Assembly (NCBI GenBank): GCA_900554985.1
Contig: USJQ01000072.1
Location: forward strand, 1 to 6,091
Source of the DNA: an uncultured Collinsella sp.
GTDB taxonomy: Bacteria > Actinomycetota > Coriobacteriia > Coriobacteriales > Coriobacteriaceae
DNA: 6,091 bases
Direction of reading: 5' to 3'
Within the stretch, counting starts at the first letter, position 1. Each line of letters opens with the position of its first letter. Under the pieces are notes generated by a model. It saw only the letters and a list, made by a program, of their open reading frames with translations, was not told the DNA's origin and made no database searches. Below are positions 1 through 5,916 of the stretch, one piece after another. Position numbers and translations under genes: made by a program.

Positions 1-2
1 AG

Positions 3-1004
3 GACGTCCAGGACTGCCTGGTGCTGGTGACCAACTGCTTCTCCACCCAGACGTCCTACGAGAACCAGACCAAGAAGGCCATCAACAACCGGTTTATCCA
101 GCAGGCCATGACGGCCTTCTTTAAGGAGCGCCTCTCGACCTACTTGATCGAGAACAAAGACGCCGCCAATAAGATCATGGAGCAGGTGCTCATCAACAAG
201 CGATCGCGCGAGAATGCCGAGAAGACACGCCAGAGTATCAAAACCAACCTGCAGCAGAAGACCGACATGGCCAAGCGCGTGCAGAAGTTCATCGACTGCT
301 GTTTTAATGATACGGCGACCACCGAGATCTACACCGTAGAGGGCGACTCGGCAGCAGGCGCCATTCGCACCTCGCGCGATGCCGAGTTCCAGGGTGTCAT
401 GCCCGTCCGAGGCAAAATCCTCAACTGCCTGAAGGAGGATTATCCGCGCATCTTTAAGTCCGACATCATCATGGACCTTATGCGCGTGCTGGGCTGCGGT
501 GTGGAGATCAAGGACAAGCGCATCAAGAACCTTGGCGCCTTCGACCTGGACAACCTCAACTGGAACAAAGTCATCATCTGTACGGATGCCGACGTCGACG
601 GTTATCACATTCGCACGCTCGTGCTCACCATGCTCTATCGACTGGTGCCCACGCTTATCGACGAGGGCTACGTTTATATCGCCGAGTCGCCGCTCTACGA
701 GATCAACTGCAAAGAGAAGACCTATTTTGCCTACACCGAGCTCGAGAAGAACGGCATCCTTAAGGAGATCGGCGACCAGAAGTGCTCGATCAACCGCTCC
801 AAGGGTCTTGGTGAGAACGATCCGGACATGATGTGGCTCACCACTATGAACCCCGAGACGCGCCGCCTGATCAAGGTGGAGCCCGAGGACGTCACCAAGA
901 TGGAAACCATGTTCAACCTGTTGCTGGGCAACGACGAGGCGGGCCGTAAGCGCCATATCTCCGAGCACGGCAAGGAATACCTGGACCAGCTGGACCTGCA
1001 ATAG
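3..1004 (+). CDS. Type IIA topoisomerase subunit B (GyrB/ParE-like), C-terminal part, 5' truncated by window edge
   Basis: This is the ATPase/Toprim subunit of a type IIA topoisomerase, which pairs with the A subunit encoded just downstream to pass one DNA duplex through another. The reading frame is open from the left edge (DVQDCLVLVTN), so the GHKL ATPase domain and true start lie outside the window. Visible in order: the end of the transducer domain (STQTSYENQTKKAINN, like the FEGQTK segment of GyrB); the Toprim domain with the catalytic Glu in VEGDSAAG at 336-359; the MPVRGKILN segment; the metal-binding DADVDG at 585-602; and the conserved RSKGLGENDPDMMW and TTMNPETRRL near the C-terminus. 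It ends at TAG 1002-1004, and the partner gene follows after 45 nt, so the two are probably cotranscribed. I call it GyrB/ParE-like because the sequence differs from housekeeping GyrB throughout. Residues encoded at about 302-334 are unreliable, because that stretch is an exact sequencing adapter. Confidence 0.93.
   Translation, partial: DVQDCLVLVTNCFSTQTSYENQTKKAINNRFIQQAMTAFFKERLSTYLIENKDAANKIMEQVLINKRSRENAEKTRQSIKTNLQQKTDMAKRVQKFIDCCFNDTATTEIYTVEGDSAAGAIRTSRDAEFQGVMPVRGKILNCLKEDYPRIFKSDIIMDLMRVLGCGVEIKDKRIKNLGAFDLDNLNWNKVIICTDADVDGYHIRTLVLTMLYRLVPTLIDEGYVYIAESPLYEINCKEKTYFAYTELEKNGILKEIGDQKCSINRSKGLGENDPDMMWLTTMNPETRRLIKVEPEDVTKMETMFNLLLGNDEAGRKRHISEHGKEYLDQLDLQ
302..334 (+). other. Embedded Illumina P5 adapter / flow-cell oligo sequence (artefact)
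   Basis: Positions 306-334 match all 29 bases of the Illumina P5 sequence (begins AATGATACGGCG, ends GAGATCTACAC). Positions 302-305 are TTTT, as in the oligo-T spacer that precedes P5 on the flow cell. In the reading frame it encodes NDTATTEIYT, a peptide I know as a recurrent adapter artefact in metagenomic protein sets. Its 3' end coincides with the codons for EIYT directly before the conserved VEGDS. This suggests that a natural GAGATCTACAC-like stretch in the gene annealed to the oligo. The reading frame and the spacing between the conserved DC and EIY residues (8 residues, as in E. coli GyrB) are kept, so the gene still looks intact. Confidence 0.93.
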
Positions 1005-1049
1005 CAGCAAATCGATAACGACGGACCATAAGAAGTTCAAGAGGAAATC

Positions 1050-3290
1050 GTGGCAAAGAAGAAGACGAAGAACCAGCCAAAGAAAAAGCAGGTCAACGCC
1101 GAGAACGTCATCGGCCTGCACTCCGAGGTCACCGACCAGCCGATCACGCAGACGCTCGAGGTCAACTATATGCCCTACGCGATGAGCGTCAACGTGTCGC
1201 GTGCGTTCCCCGAAATCGACGGCTTTAAGCCCTCGCACCGCAAGCTGCTGTACACGATGTATAAGATGGGCTTGCTCAAGGGCGAGCGCCAGAAGAGCGC
1301 CAACATCGTGGGCCAGACCATGAAGCTCAACCCGCACGGCGATGCCGCGATCTACGAGACGATGGTGCGCTTGGCCACCGGCAACGAAGCACTGCTTGCC
1401 CCCTTCGTGGAGTCGAAGGGCAACTTTGGCAAGTACTATTCGGGCGACCTGAGCTACGCCGCCTCGCGTTACACCGAGGCCAAGCTCTCCCCCATCAGCG
1501 CCGAGATCTTCAAGGACATCGACAAGGACCCGGTCGACTTTGTTGACAGCTACGACGGCGCCATGAAGGAGCCGCGCCTGCTGCCCACCACGTTCCCCAA
1601 CATCCTCGTCTCGGCCAACAAGGGCATCGGCGTCGCCATGGCATCCGACATCTGCGGCTTCAACCTCAACGAGGTCTGCACCGCCACGATGCACTACTTG
1701 CAGGACCCCGACTGCGACCTGCTCGAGTACATGCCCATGCCCGACTTCTCGACCGGCGGCGAGATTATCTACCGCCGCGAGGAGATGGAGAAGATCATCG
1801 AGACCGGCCTGGGCAGCTTCCAGATTCGTTCCCGCTGGCGCTGGATTCCCGAAGAGCGCATCATCGAGGTCTACGAGATCCCCTACACCACCAAGACCGA
1901 TGTCATCATTGAGCGCATCGTCAAACTCTCCAAGGAGGGCAAGGTCAAGGAGATCGCAGACATTCGCGACGAGACCGACCTTTCGGGTCTGCGCATCGCT
2001 ATCGACCTTAAGCGCGGCGTCGACCCCGACAAACTCATGGCTAAGCTCTATCGCTCGACCACGTTGCAGGATTCGTTCTCGTGCAACTTTAACGTGCTGG
2101 TCGATGGTTACCCTCGCGTTATGGGTGTGCGCCAGATTCTGCACGAGTGGGTCAAGTGGCGTATTGAGTCCACGCGTCGCCGCATCAACTTTGACCTGGG
2201 CAAAAAGTCCGAGCGCCTGCACCTGCTGCACGGCCTTGAGGCGATCCTGCTCGACATCGACTAGGCGATTGCCATCATCCGCGGCACCAAGCTCGAGGCC
2301 GAGGTCGTGCCCAACCTTATGAAGGGTTTCGACATCGACGAGACCCAGGCAGAGTTTGTCGCCGAGCTCAAGCTCCGCAACATCAACGAGGAGTACATCC
2401 TCAACCGCACCAAGGACATTGCCAAGCTCGAGGGCGAGATTGCCGAGCTTGAGGAGATCCTCTCCAGCGAGGAGAACATCAAGAAGGTCATCAGCGACGA
2501 GCTGGCCGCAGTCAACAAGAAGTACGTGATGCCGCGCCGCACGGGCAGGATTGAGCCCCATGAGGTTATCGAGGTAAGCCTGGAGCCCGAGGTCGAGGAG
2601 TACCCGGTCACCATCATGCTCTCGCGCGATGGCTACCTTAAGAAGATGACGGACCGCGTGCTCAAGAAGGCGACCACGCTCAAGTACAAGGACGGCGACA
2701 AACCCTTTATCGAGTTCCCGTCCTCCAACACGCACGAGCTGCTCGTGTTTCCCAACAAGAGCCAGGTGTACAAGTGCAAGGTTGCAGCGTTTGAGGACAC
2801 CAAGTCGGCCCAGCTGGGCTCGTACCTGCCGACCGATCTTGAGATGGAACCCGACGAGAGTGTCATCTGGGTCATCGACCCCGAGGACTACAAAGCCGAC
2901 GTGCTATTCGTCTTTGAGAACGGCCGCGTGGTGCGCGTCGCGCTTTCTGGATACGTCACCAAGACCAACCGCAAGCGCCTCAAGAACGCCATCTACGGTG
3001 GCAGCAAGCTGCTGTATGCCCAGGTGCTCAAGGAAGATCGCGACATCGCGCTGGTCTCGAGCGACTATCGTTTGATGAACTTCAACACGTCACTGCTCAA
3101 GACCAAGACGACCACCAACACGCAGGGCGTCCAGGCTTTCACGGCCAAAAAGGGCCGCTCGGTCACCACCGTCGGCACGACCGAGGAGATTCTTGGCGCC
3201 GGCGTCTCGGCCGAGAAGTTCACCGCGCAGAGCCTGCCCTCCGCCGGTGCCCTCATGAAGGAAAACGACATGCCGAGTTTGTTTGACTAG
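1050..3290 (+). pseudogene. Type IIA topoisomerase subunit A (GyrA/ParC-like) with an in-frame amber codon
   Basis: This is the DNA-cleaving subunit partnering the upstream B subunit. The start is GTG at 1050, with AGAGGA at 1040-1045 upstream. A lysine-rich tail (MAKKKTKNQPKKKQ) is followed by the winged-helix breakage domain: FKPSHRKLLY, then [10 protein letters not shown] (residues 94-103), then the catalytic RYTE with Tyr141. TAG at 2262-2264 (codon 405) interrupts the frame. The same frame continues without any shift to 3290 as AIAIIRGTKLEAEV, a coiled coil of about residues 420-490 and a C-terminal domain of about 250 residues. Read through, the product is 746 aa, of ParC/short-GyrA size. 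The stop falls where GyrA homologues read NID-x-xI-xxIR, so one substitution from AAG, CAG or GAG explains it. Terminated there, the protein keeps the catalytic Tyr but loses the C-gate coiled coil and DNA-wrapping domain. No ribosome site precedes the internal ATG at 2307. I see no QRRGGKG-type GyrA-box. It may be a true pseudogene or an intact gene with a sequence error. Confidence 0.88.
2262..2264 (+). other. In-frame amber stop inside the topoisomerase A gene
   Basis: The codon after LLLDID is TAG, followed without a frame change by AIAIIRGTK. Flanking codons on both sides match the GyrA/ParC family. A single base change (A, C or G to T in the first position of AAG, CAG or GAG) is therefore the simplest explanation. 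Both halves keep the same codon use and neither shows further stops or shifts, which points to a recent mutation or a base-calling error rather than old decay. Confidence 0.9.
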
Positions 3291-3326
3291 GACGACGGCA
3301 ACGAGATCGTTAGATACTTCGCAAAG

Positions 3327-3375
3327 CGACGAGGCCCGGAACGCAACGGCATTGCGCCCGGGACTCGTCGTTTTT
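3327..3375 (+). terminator. Rho-independent terminator of the topoisomerase operon
   Basis: A long stem lies 36 nt after the topoisomerase A stop. CGACGAG (3327-3333) pairs with CTCGTCG (3364-3370). Next, CCCGG (3335-3339) pairs with CCGGG (3358-3362). Then CGCAA (3342-3346) pairs with TTGCG (3352-3356) around the loop CGGCA. TTTTT and then CTTCT follow directly at 3371-3380. This is a textbook GC-rich hairpin plus U tract and should separate the operon from the ATPase gene. Confidence 0.92.
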
Positions 3376-3386
3376 CTTCTCAACTA

Positions 3387-3435
3387 TTTTTTAACGCAGA
3401 TAAATTGATTTCTGCTTATTTTTCTGCGTAAAAAA
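3387..3435. repeat. AT-rich inverted repeat upstream of the ATPase gene
   Basis: TTTTTTAACGCAG (3387-3399) is complementary to CTGCGTAAAAAA (3424-3435) with one bulged A. The CAG-containing left arm can alternatively pair with the nearer CTGC at 3412-3415, because TTTCTGC occurs twice (3409-3415 and 3421-3427). With A and T tracts on its outer sides, the structure could act as a second, bidirectional terminator or as a protein-binding dyad. Its function is not shown by the sequence. Confidence 0.5.
3405..3434 (+). promoter_or_regulatory. Possible weak promoter for the ATPase gene
   Basis: TTGATT (3405-3410) and TAAAAA (3429-3434) are separated by 18 nt, each matching 4 of 6 positions of the sigma-70 consensus boxes. 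They lie in the only AT-rich stretch between the terminator and the repeats, but both overlap the inverted repeat. This is a weak call from consensus alone. Confidence 0.22.
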
Positions 3436-3472
3436 TGTCAGCGTCACTGCTTCGATGCCCTTTGGTCAGTCG

Positions 3473-3529
3473 TTAGCAAAACTTGCAAAAGTTATCAAAA
3501 CTTGCAAAAATTAGCAAAACTTGCAAAGG
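3473..3529 (+). repeat. Three tandem 19-bp iteron-like repeats before the ATPase start
   Basis: Three head-to-tail copies with exact 19-bp period lie at 3473-3491, 3492-3510 and 3511-3529. The first unit reads TTAGCAAAACTTGCAAAAG. Copy 2 has T in place of G at position 4, and copies 2 and 3 differ only near the 3' end. Each unit centres on GCAAAACTTGC (TCAAAACTTGC in copy 2), which has GCAA/TTGC dyad symmetry. The last copy runs into the Shine-Dalgarno AGGAG (3527-3531). That placement suggests an operator array controlling the ATPase gene, perhaps bound by the ATPase's own winged helix; this last point is inference. Confidence 0.85.
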
Positions 3530-3536
3530 AGCTACT

Positions 3537-4631
3537 ATGGAGTACAGCAAGAACCCCTTTACCCCAACATTTGGAAGCGTCCCTCCCTTTCTAGCGGGTC
3601 GCGAGCATATTCTGCGTGACATCAACCGTGGCTTTATCAATGGCCCGGGAGATCCCAACCTGTCGACCATTTTTACTGGCGCAAGGGGAACGGGCAAGAC
3701 GGCGCTTCTCTCGCTCCTTTCAGAAACGGCGCTTGAACACGACTGGATCGCAGCAAATGTCTCCGCCATGCCAGGCATGCTCGAAGATATTATCGAGCGA
3801 ACCAAAGAAGCCGCAGATAGCTACCTCTCACAGCCTCACGCGCGCATAAACGGTGTTCAAATTGGCCCAGTGGGCATCGATTGGACATATGCTCAAGAGG
3901 CTCAGGGCAACTGGCGCACGCGCATGAATGGCATCTTTAAGCAACTCGAAAAACATGACATCGGACTTCTCATCACCATCGATGAAGTCACCGTCGATCT
4001 CGAAGAAATGCTTCAATTTGCCTCTGTTTACCAGCACTTTGTACGCGAAGGTAAAAAAGTTGCCCTACTCATGGCAGGACTGCCCTACAAAGTATCGGCG
4101 TTGCTGCGTAACGATTCCGTCTCGTTCCTCAGGCGTTCCCAATATCATCAGTTGGGACGAATCACTGACGTTGAAATTGCAAACGCATTCCGCAAAACCG
4201 TTGAGGCCGGAGGCCGCTCAATCACGCCAGAAGCGCTCGAGGATGCCGTGAAGGCCGTCGACGGATTTCCCTATATGATGCAGCTCGTCGGATATCGCAC
4301 ATGGGATGTTTCGGAGAACTCGCCCAAAATCAGTGCACCTGATGTACAGCAGGGTTCTCTGCTTGCCCGCATGGAGCTGCGCGATCGAATTCTCGAAACG
4401 ACCTATCAGGAGCTTTCCGATAAAGACATTGAGTTTTTGCTCGCGATGCTGCCCGATTCTGGCCCCAGCAGGGTCTCGGAGATAGCCAAACGCATGGGCG
4501 TCGCCAGCAACTACGCAAGCCAATACAAACGCCGCCTCCTCGAGGACGGCGTTATCGGGGAACGTGGACGTGGCCTCGTCGGCTTCGACATCCCCGCGGT
4601 CAGGGAATTCTTGAACGAGAAGGCGTTTTAG
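3537..4631 (+). CDS. AAA-type ATPase with C-terminal winged-helix domain, 364 aa
   Basis: This is a P-loop ATPase of unknown specific role. I chose the ATG at 3537 because AGGAG sits 5 nt upstream; an earlier TTG in frame would place the start inside the repeats. The N-terminal NPFTPTFGSVPPFLAGREHIL motif is typical of a large family of actinobacterial ATP-binding proteins. Walker A is GARGTGKT (residues 48-55) and Walker B is LLITIDE (144-150, with the Asp-Glu pair). A sensor-like LLMAGLP is near 177-183, and a helical lid (ITPEALEDAV, DGFPYMMQLVGY) follows. Residues about 305-364 form a winged helix: SRVSEIAKRMG, NYASQYKRRLLEDG as the likely recognition helix, then a Gly/Arg wing. AAA plus winged helix recalls the Orc1/Cdc6 and STAND-like ATPase layouts. 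No membrane segment or signal peptide is seen. Codons are more A/T-ending than in the topoisomerase operon, hinting at separate acquisition. It stands alone after a terminator, preceded by 19-bp repeats. Confidence 0.9.
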   Translation: MEYSKNPFTPTFGSVPPFLAGREHILRDINRGFINGPGDPNLSTIFTGARGTGKTALLSLLSETALEHDWIAANVSAMPGMLEDIIERTKEAADSYLSQPHARINGVQIGPVGIDWTYAQEAQGNWRTRMNGIFKQLEKHDIGLLITIDEVTVDLEEMLQFASVYQHFVREGKKVALLMAGLPYKVSALLRNDSVSFLRRSQYHQLGRITDVEIANAFRKTVEAGGRSITPEALEDAVKAVDGFPYMMQLVGYRTWDVSENSPKISAPDVQQGSLLARMELRDRILETTYQELSDKDIEFLLAMLPDSGPSRVSEIAKRMGVASNYASQYKRRLLEDGVIGERGRGLVGFDIPAVREFLNEKAF

Positions 4632-4661
4632 CACACCGGAATTGTCCGCGGGAGCATCGTT

Positions 4662-4726
4662 GCATGGCAATCAGCAATCCTCTTGGTAAGGGCAGCAAGC
4701 ATTTCCGCTTGTGCTGATTGCCATGC
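4662..4726. repeat. Perfect 15-bp inverted repeat between convergent genes
   Basis: GCATGGCAATCAGCA (4662-4676) and TGCTGATTGCCATGC (4712-4726) are exact reverse complements around a 35-nt loop. The loop holds a smaller hairpin, CAAGC (4696-4700) with GCTTG (4707-4711). The structure fills most of the 108-nt gap between the ATPase gene (+) and the flavin reductase gene (-), where a bidirectional terminator is expected. It lacks a clear T tract on either side, so it may instead be a dispersed intergenic palindrome. Confidence 0.75.
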
Positions 4727-4739
4727 GCTCCTCTTGTCC

Positions 4740-5270
4740 TTAGGCGAGCTTGCGGGCGAGCTCGCGCACCTCTTCCAACTTGGGCGAGGAGGCCATGCTA
4801 TCGCGCTCGGTCATACCGCTGATGGTGACAATGCCTTGGTCCTCCCACTTGCAGTACGCGCAGGTTGCCTTGTACATGGCGATTGCCGCATCATAGACGC
4901 CTTCGCTGTGGCTATCGAGCAAAAGGGCCGTCTTGGTGAACGGGAAACCCGTGGCACCGAAGGCGTACAGGCGGTCGATGGCGGTCTTTTCCTGCGCAGT
5001 GATATCAAACCAGTAGATAGGCGAAGCGAAGACAACCATGTCGGTGTCTTTCAGCGACTCAATCACGTTGGCCATGTCATCCTTCTGCACGCAGACGCCC
5101 TCATGGGCGAAGCAGTACTGGCATCCCAAGCAGCCGGCGATCTTCTTGCTGGCAACGCGGATGACCTCGACCGTATGGCCGCCCTCACGCGCGGTCTCGG
5201 CAAACGCCTCGACCATGGTATCGGTATTAGCGCCCTTACGCGGGCTGCCGCTCAATACAACGATATTCAT
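4740..5270 (-). CDS. NADPH-dependent FMN reductase / iron-sulfur flavoprotein-like, 176 aa
   Basis: This is a cytoplasmic flavodoxin-fold oxidoreductase expected to bind FMN and move electrons to a small acceptor or quinone-like compound; the substrate is unknown. The N-terminus MNIVVLSGSPRKGANTD holds the FMN phosphate loop (residues 7-16), and SPIYWFDITAQEKTAIDR (83-100) is the conserved isoalloxazine-side segment. A cysteine cluster C47-x2-C50-x2-C53-x6-C60 fits the compact [4Fe-4S] motif known from iron-sulfur flavoproteins (C-x2-C-x2-C-x4-7-C). An extra CxxC is at 137-140. The ATG at 5268-5270 is preceded on the - strand by AGGAGG (5280-5285) at 9 nt, a strong site. It follows the HxlR regulator gene on the same strand after 99 nt, with no terminator seen between, so cotranscription or local control by that regulator is likely. 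Its length is normal for the family. Confidence 0.92.
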   Translation of the reverse strand: MNIVVLSGSPRKGANTDTMVEAFAETAREGGHTVEVIRVASKKIAGCLGCQYCFAHEGVCVQKDDMANVIESLKDTDMVVFASPIYWFDITAQEKTAIDRLYAFGATGFPFTKTALLLDSHSEGVYDAAIAMYKATCAYCKWEDQGIVTISGMTERDSMASSPKLEEVRELARKLA

Positions 5271-5369
5271 AGAAATCTCCCTCCTTCATGCCGCAGGCGC
5301 ACGATGATTCGGGACAGGTTTTCGTTAGCACCCTCGTAACGGTTCTCCGCCCCCCAAGCGATGTGTCCG

Positions 5370-5696
5370 CTACGAAACAATCGTCTTGTAATAAGCGCCG
5401 AAGTCTGCCAGCGAGTCCATGATGGGCATCATCTGGCGGCCGAGCTCGGTAAGGCCATACTCAACGCGGGGAGGATTCTCGCCATAGTCATGGCGAAAGA
5501 CCAGCCCATCATCCTCCATCTGCCGCAGGCTGTCGGTAAGCACCTTCTGAGAAATCCCCTCCAGGTTGCGGCGCAACTCGTTGAAACGCCAAGGGCGTAC
5601 GCGTAAGTTACGAATAATGAGCAGTTTCCACTTGCCGCCAATGAGCGCTACTGCCGTTGCGACCGGACACTCCGGAAGCTCCTCTTTCGCCATCAT
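5370..5696 (-). CDS. HxlR-family winged-helix transcriptional regulator, 108 aa
   Basis: This is a DNA-binding regulator of the HxlR (MarR-like dimeric) family, many of whose members respond to electrophiles, aldehydes or redox stress. Typical segments appear in order: a conserved N-terminal Cys (C10 in LPECPVATAV), GGKWKLLIIRNL (residues 20-31), RFNELRRNLEGISQKVLTDSLRQMEDDGLV (helix-turn-helix, 38-66), and the wing RVEYGLTELG (77-86). Cys10 occupies the position of the redox-sensing cysteine in YodB/HypR-type proteins. I start at ATG 5694-5696, with AGGAGG (5708-5713) 11 nt upstream. A second ATG follows immediately, and an in-frame ATG at 5720 lacks a ribosome site. The open frame runs upstream to 5846 but would cover the divergent control region. 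Neighbours are a flavin reductase downstream and a divergent cupin gene, a common arrangement for a stress-responsive unit. Confidence 0.92.
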   Translation of the reverse strand: MMAKEELPECPVATAVALIGGKWKLLIIRNLRVRPWRFNELRRNLEGISQKVLTDSLRQMEDDGLVFRHDYGENPPRVEYGLTELGRQMMPIMDSLADFGAYYKTIVS

Positions 5697-5847
5697 GGGA
5701 GACCCAACCTCCTTGACCATACCGGTTTCACAAAAAGGCACGCAGTTACAAATATGTGCGTACTCGTATTTGCATGTGCTTTCGCGTTGAATATATCTCA
5801 CGCAGGAGATGCCTGCAAGGTAAATCAACCCCAAGAGAGGAACCATT
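5697..5847. promoter_or_regulatory. Divergent control region between HxlR gene and cupin-like gene, with dyads
   Basis: This stretch of about 150 bp separates the two divergent starts and is more AT-rich than its surroundings. CAAATA (5749-5754) and TATTTG (5767-5772) form a dyad with a 12-bp spacer, extending imperfectly inward as CAAATAyGwG. A second dyad, ACGCA (5740-5744) with TGCGT (5757-5761), overlaps it. Further right, GCAGG-AGATG-CCTGC (5802-5816) can form a small hairpin in the cupin leader. HxlR dimers bind such spaced palindromes next to their own genes, so the 5749-5772 dyad is my candidate operator. I could not assign convincing -35/-10 boxes on either strand. Confidence 0.45.
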
Positions 5848-5916
5848 ATGGCTAATTATGCAAAGACCCACATCGGCAATGAGAGCCGCGTTGAGCTGCA
5901 CGAGGTGCTCGGGCTT
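5848..5916 (+). pseudogene. Cupin-like gene, first 23 codons only, interrupted by a joint
   Basis: ATG 5848-5850 has GAGAGG (5835-5840) 7 nt upstream and begins [24 protein letters not shown] recognise this as the N-terminus of small cupin-domain proteins often found beside HxlR regulators and flavin reductases in gut anaerobes. In those the next residues are usually TGAE followed by the HxH metal site. Here, after about codon 23, the frame continues to the window edge as unrelated sequence ([12 protein letters not shown]), which is the antisense of a phosphoketolase gene. The metal-binding half is absent. Identification rests on a short stretch recalled from memory, so confidence is moderate. 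Confidence 0.55.
5893..5916. other. Chimeric joint between cupin-like and phosphoketolase sequences
   Basis: The 24 bases here make sense in both directions. On + they encode ELHEVLGL of the cupin N-terminus; on - they encode KPEHLVQL of phosphoketolase. Left of it only the cupin reading and its promoter are recognisable, and right of it only phosphoketolase. A shared word of roughly this size is what a mis-assembly, template switch or microhomology recombination would leave. The exact limits of the shared word cannot be fixed without the two parent sequences. Confidence 0.65.

Noticed and set aside
306..334. Natural coding sequence that happens to resemble P5
   Set aside because: The ordinary codons for TEIYT explain part of the 3' end only. 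A 29-base perfect match plus the preceding T run is far too long for chance.
2307..3290. Separate gene starting at the internal ATG after the amber codon
   Set aside because: There is no ribosome binding site before 2307, and conserved family residues lie between the stop and this ATG, so it is the tail of the same gene.
3483..3536. Alternative TTG start of the ATPase gene inside the 19-bp repeats
   Set aside because: The encoded residues are just translated repeats, while ATG 3537 has a good AGGAG at 5 nt and begins the family-typical NPF motif.
4683..5339. Long + strand open frame (218 codons) opposite the flavin reductase
   Set aside because: It is the antisense shadow of a clear flavodoxin-fold gene. 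It has no ribosome site and its protein has no family features.
5697..5846. Upstream extension of the HxlR reading frame to an ATG at 5846
   Set aside because: The extra residues match no HxlR family N-terminus, the frame would cover the divergent promoter region, and the Shine-Dalgarno lies before the ATG at 5696.
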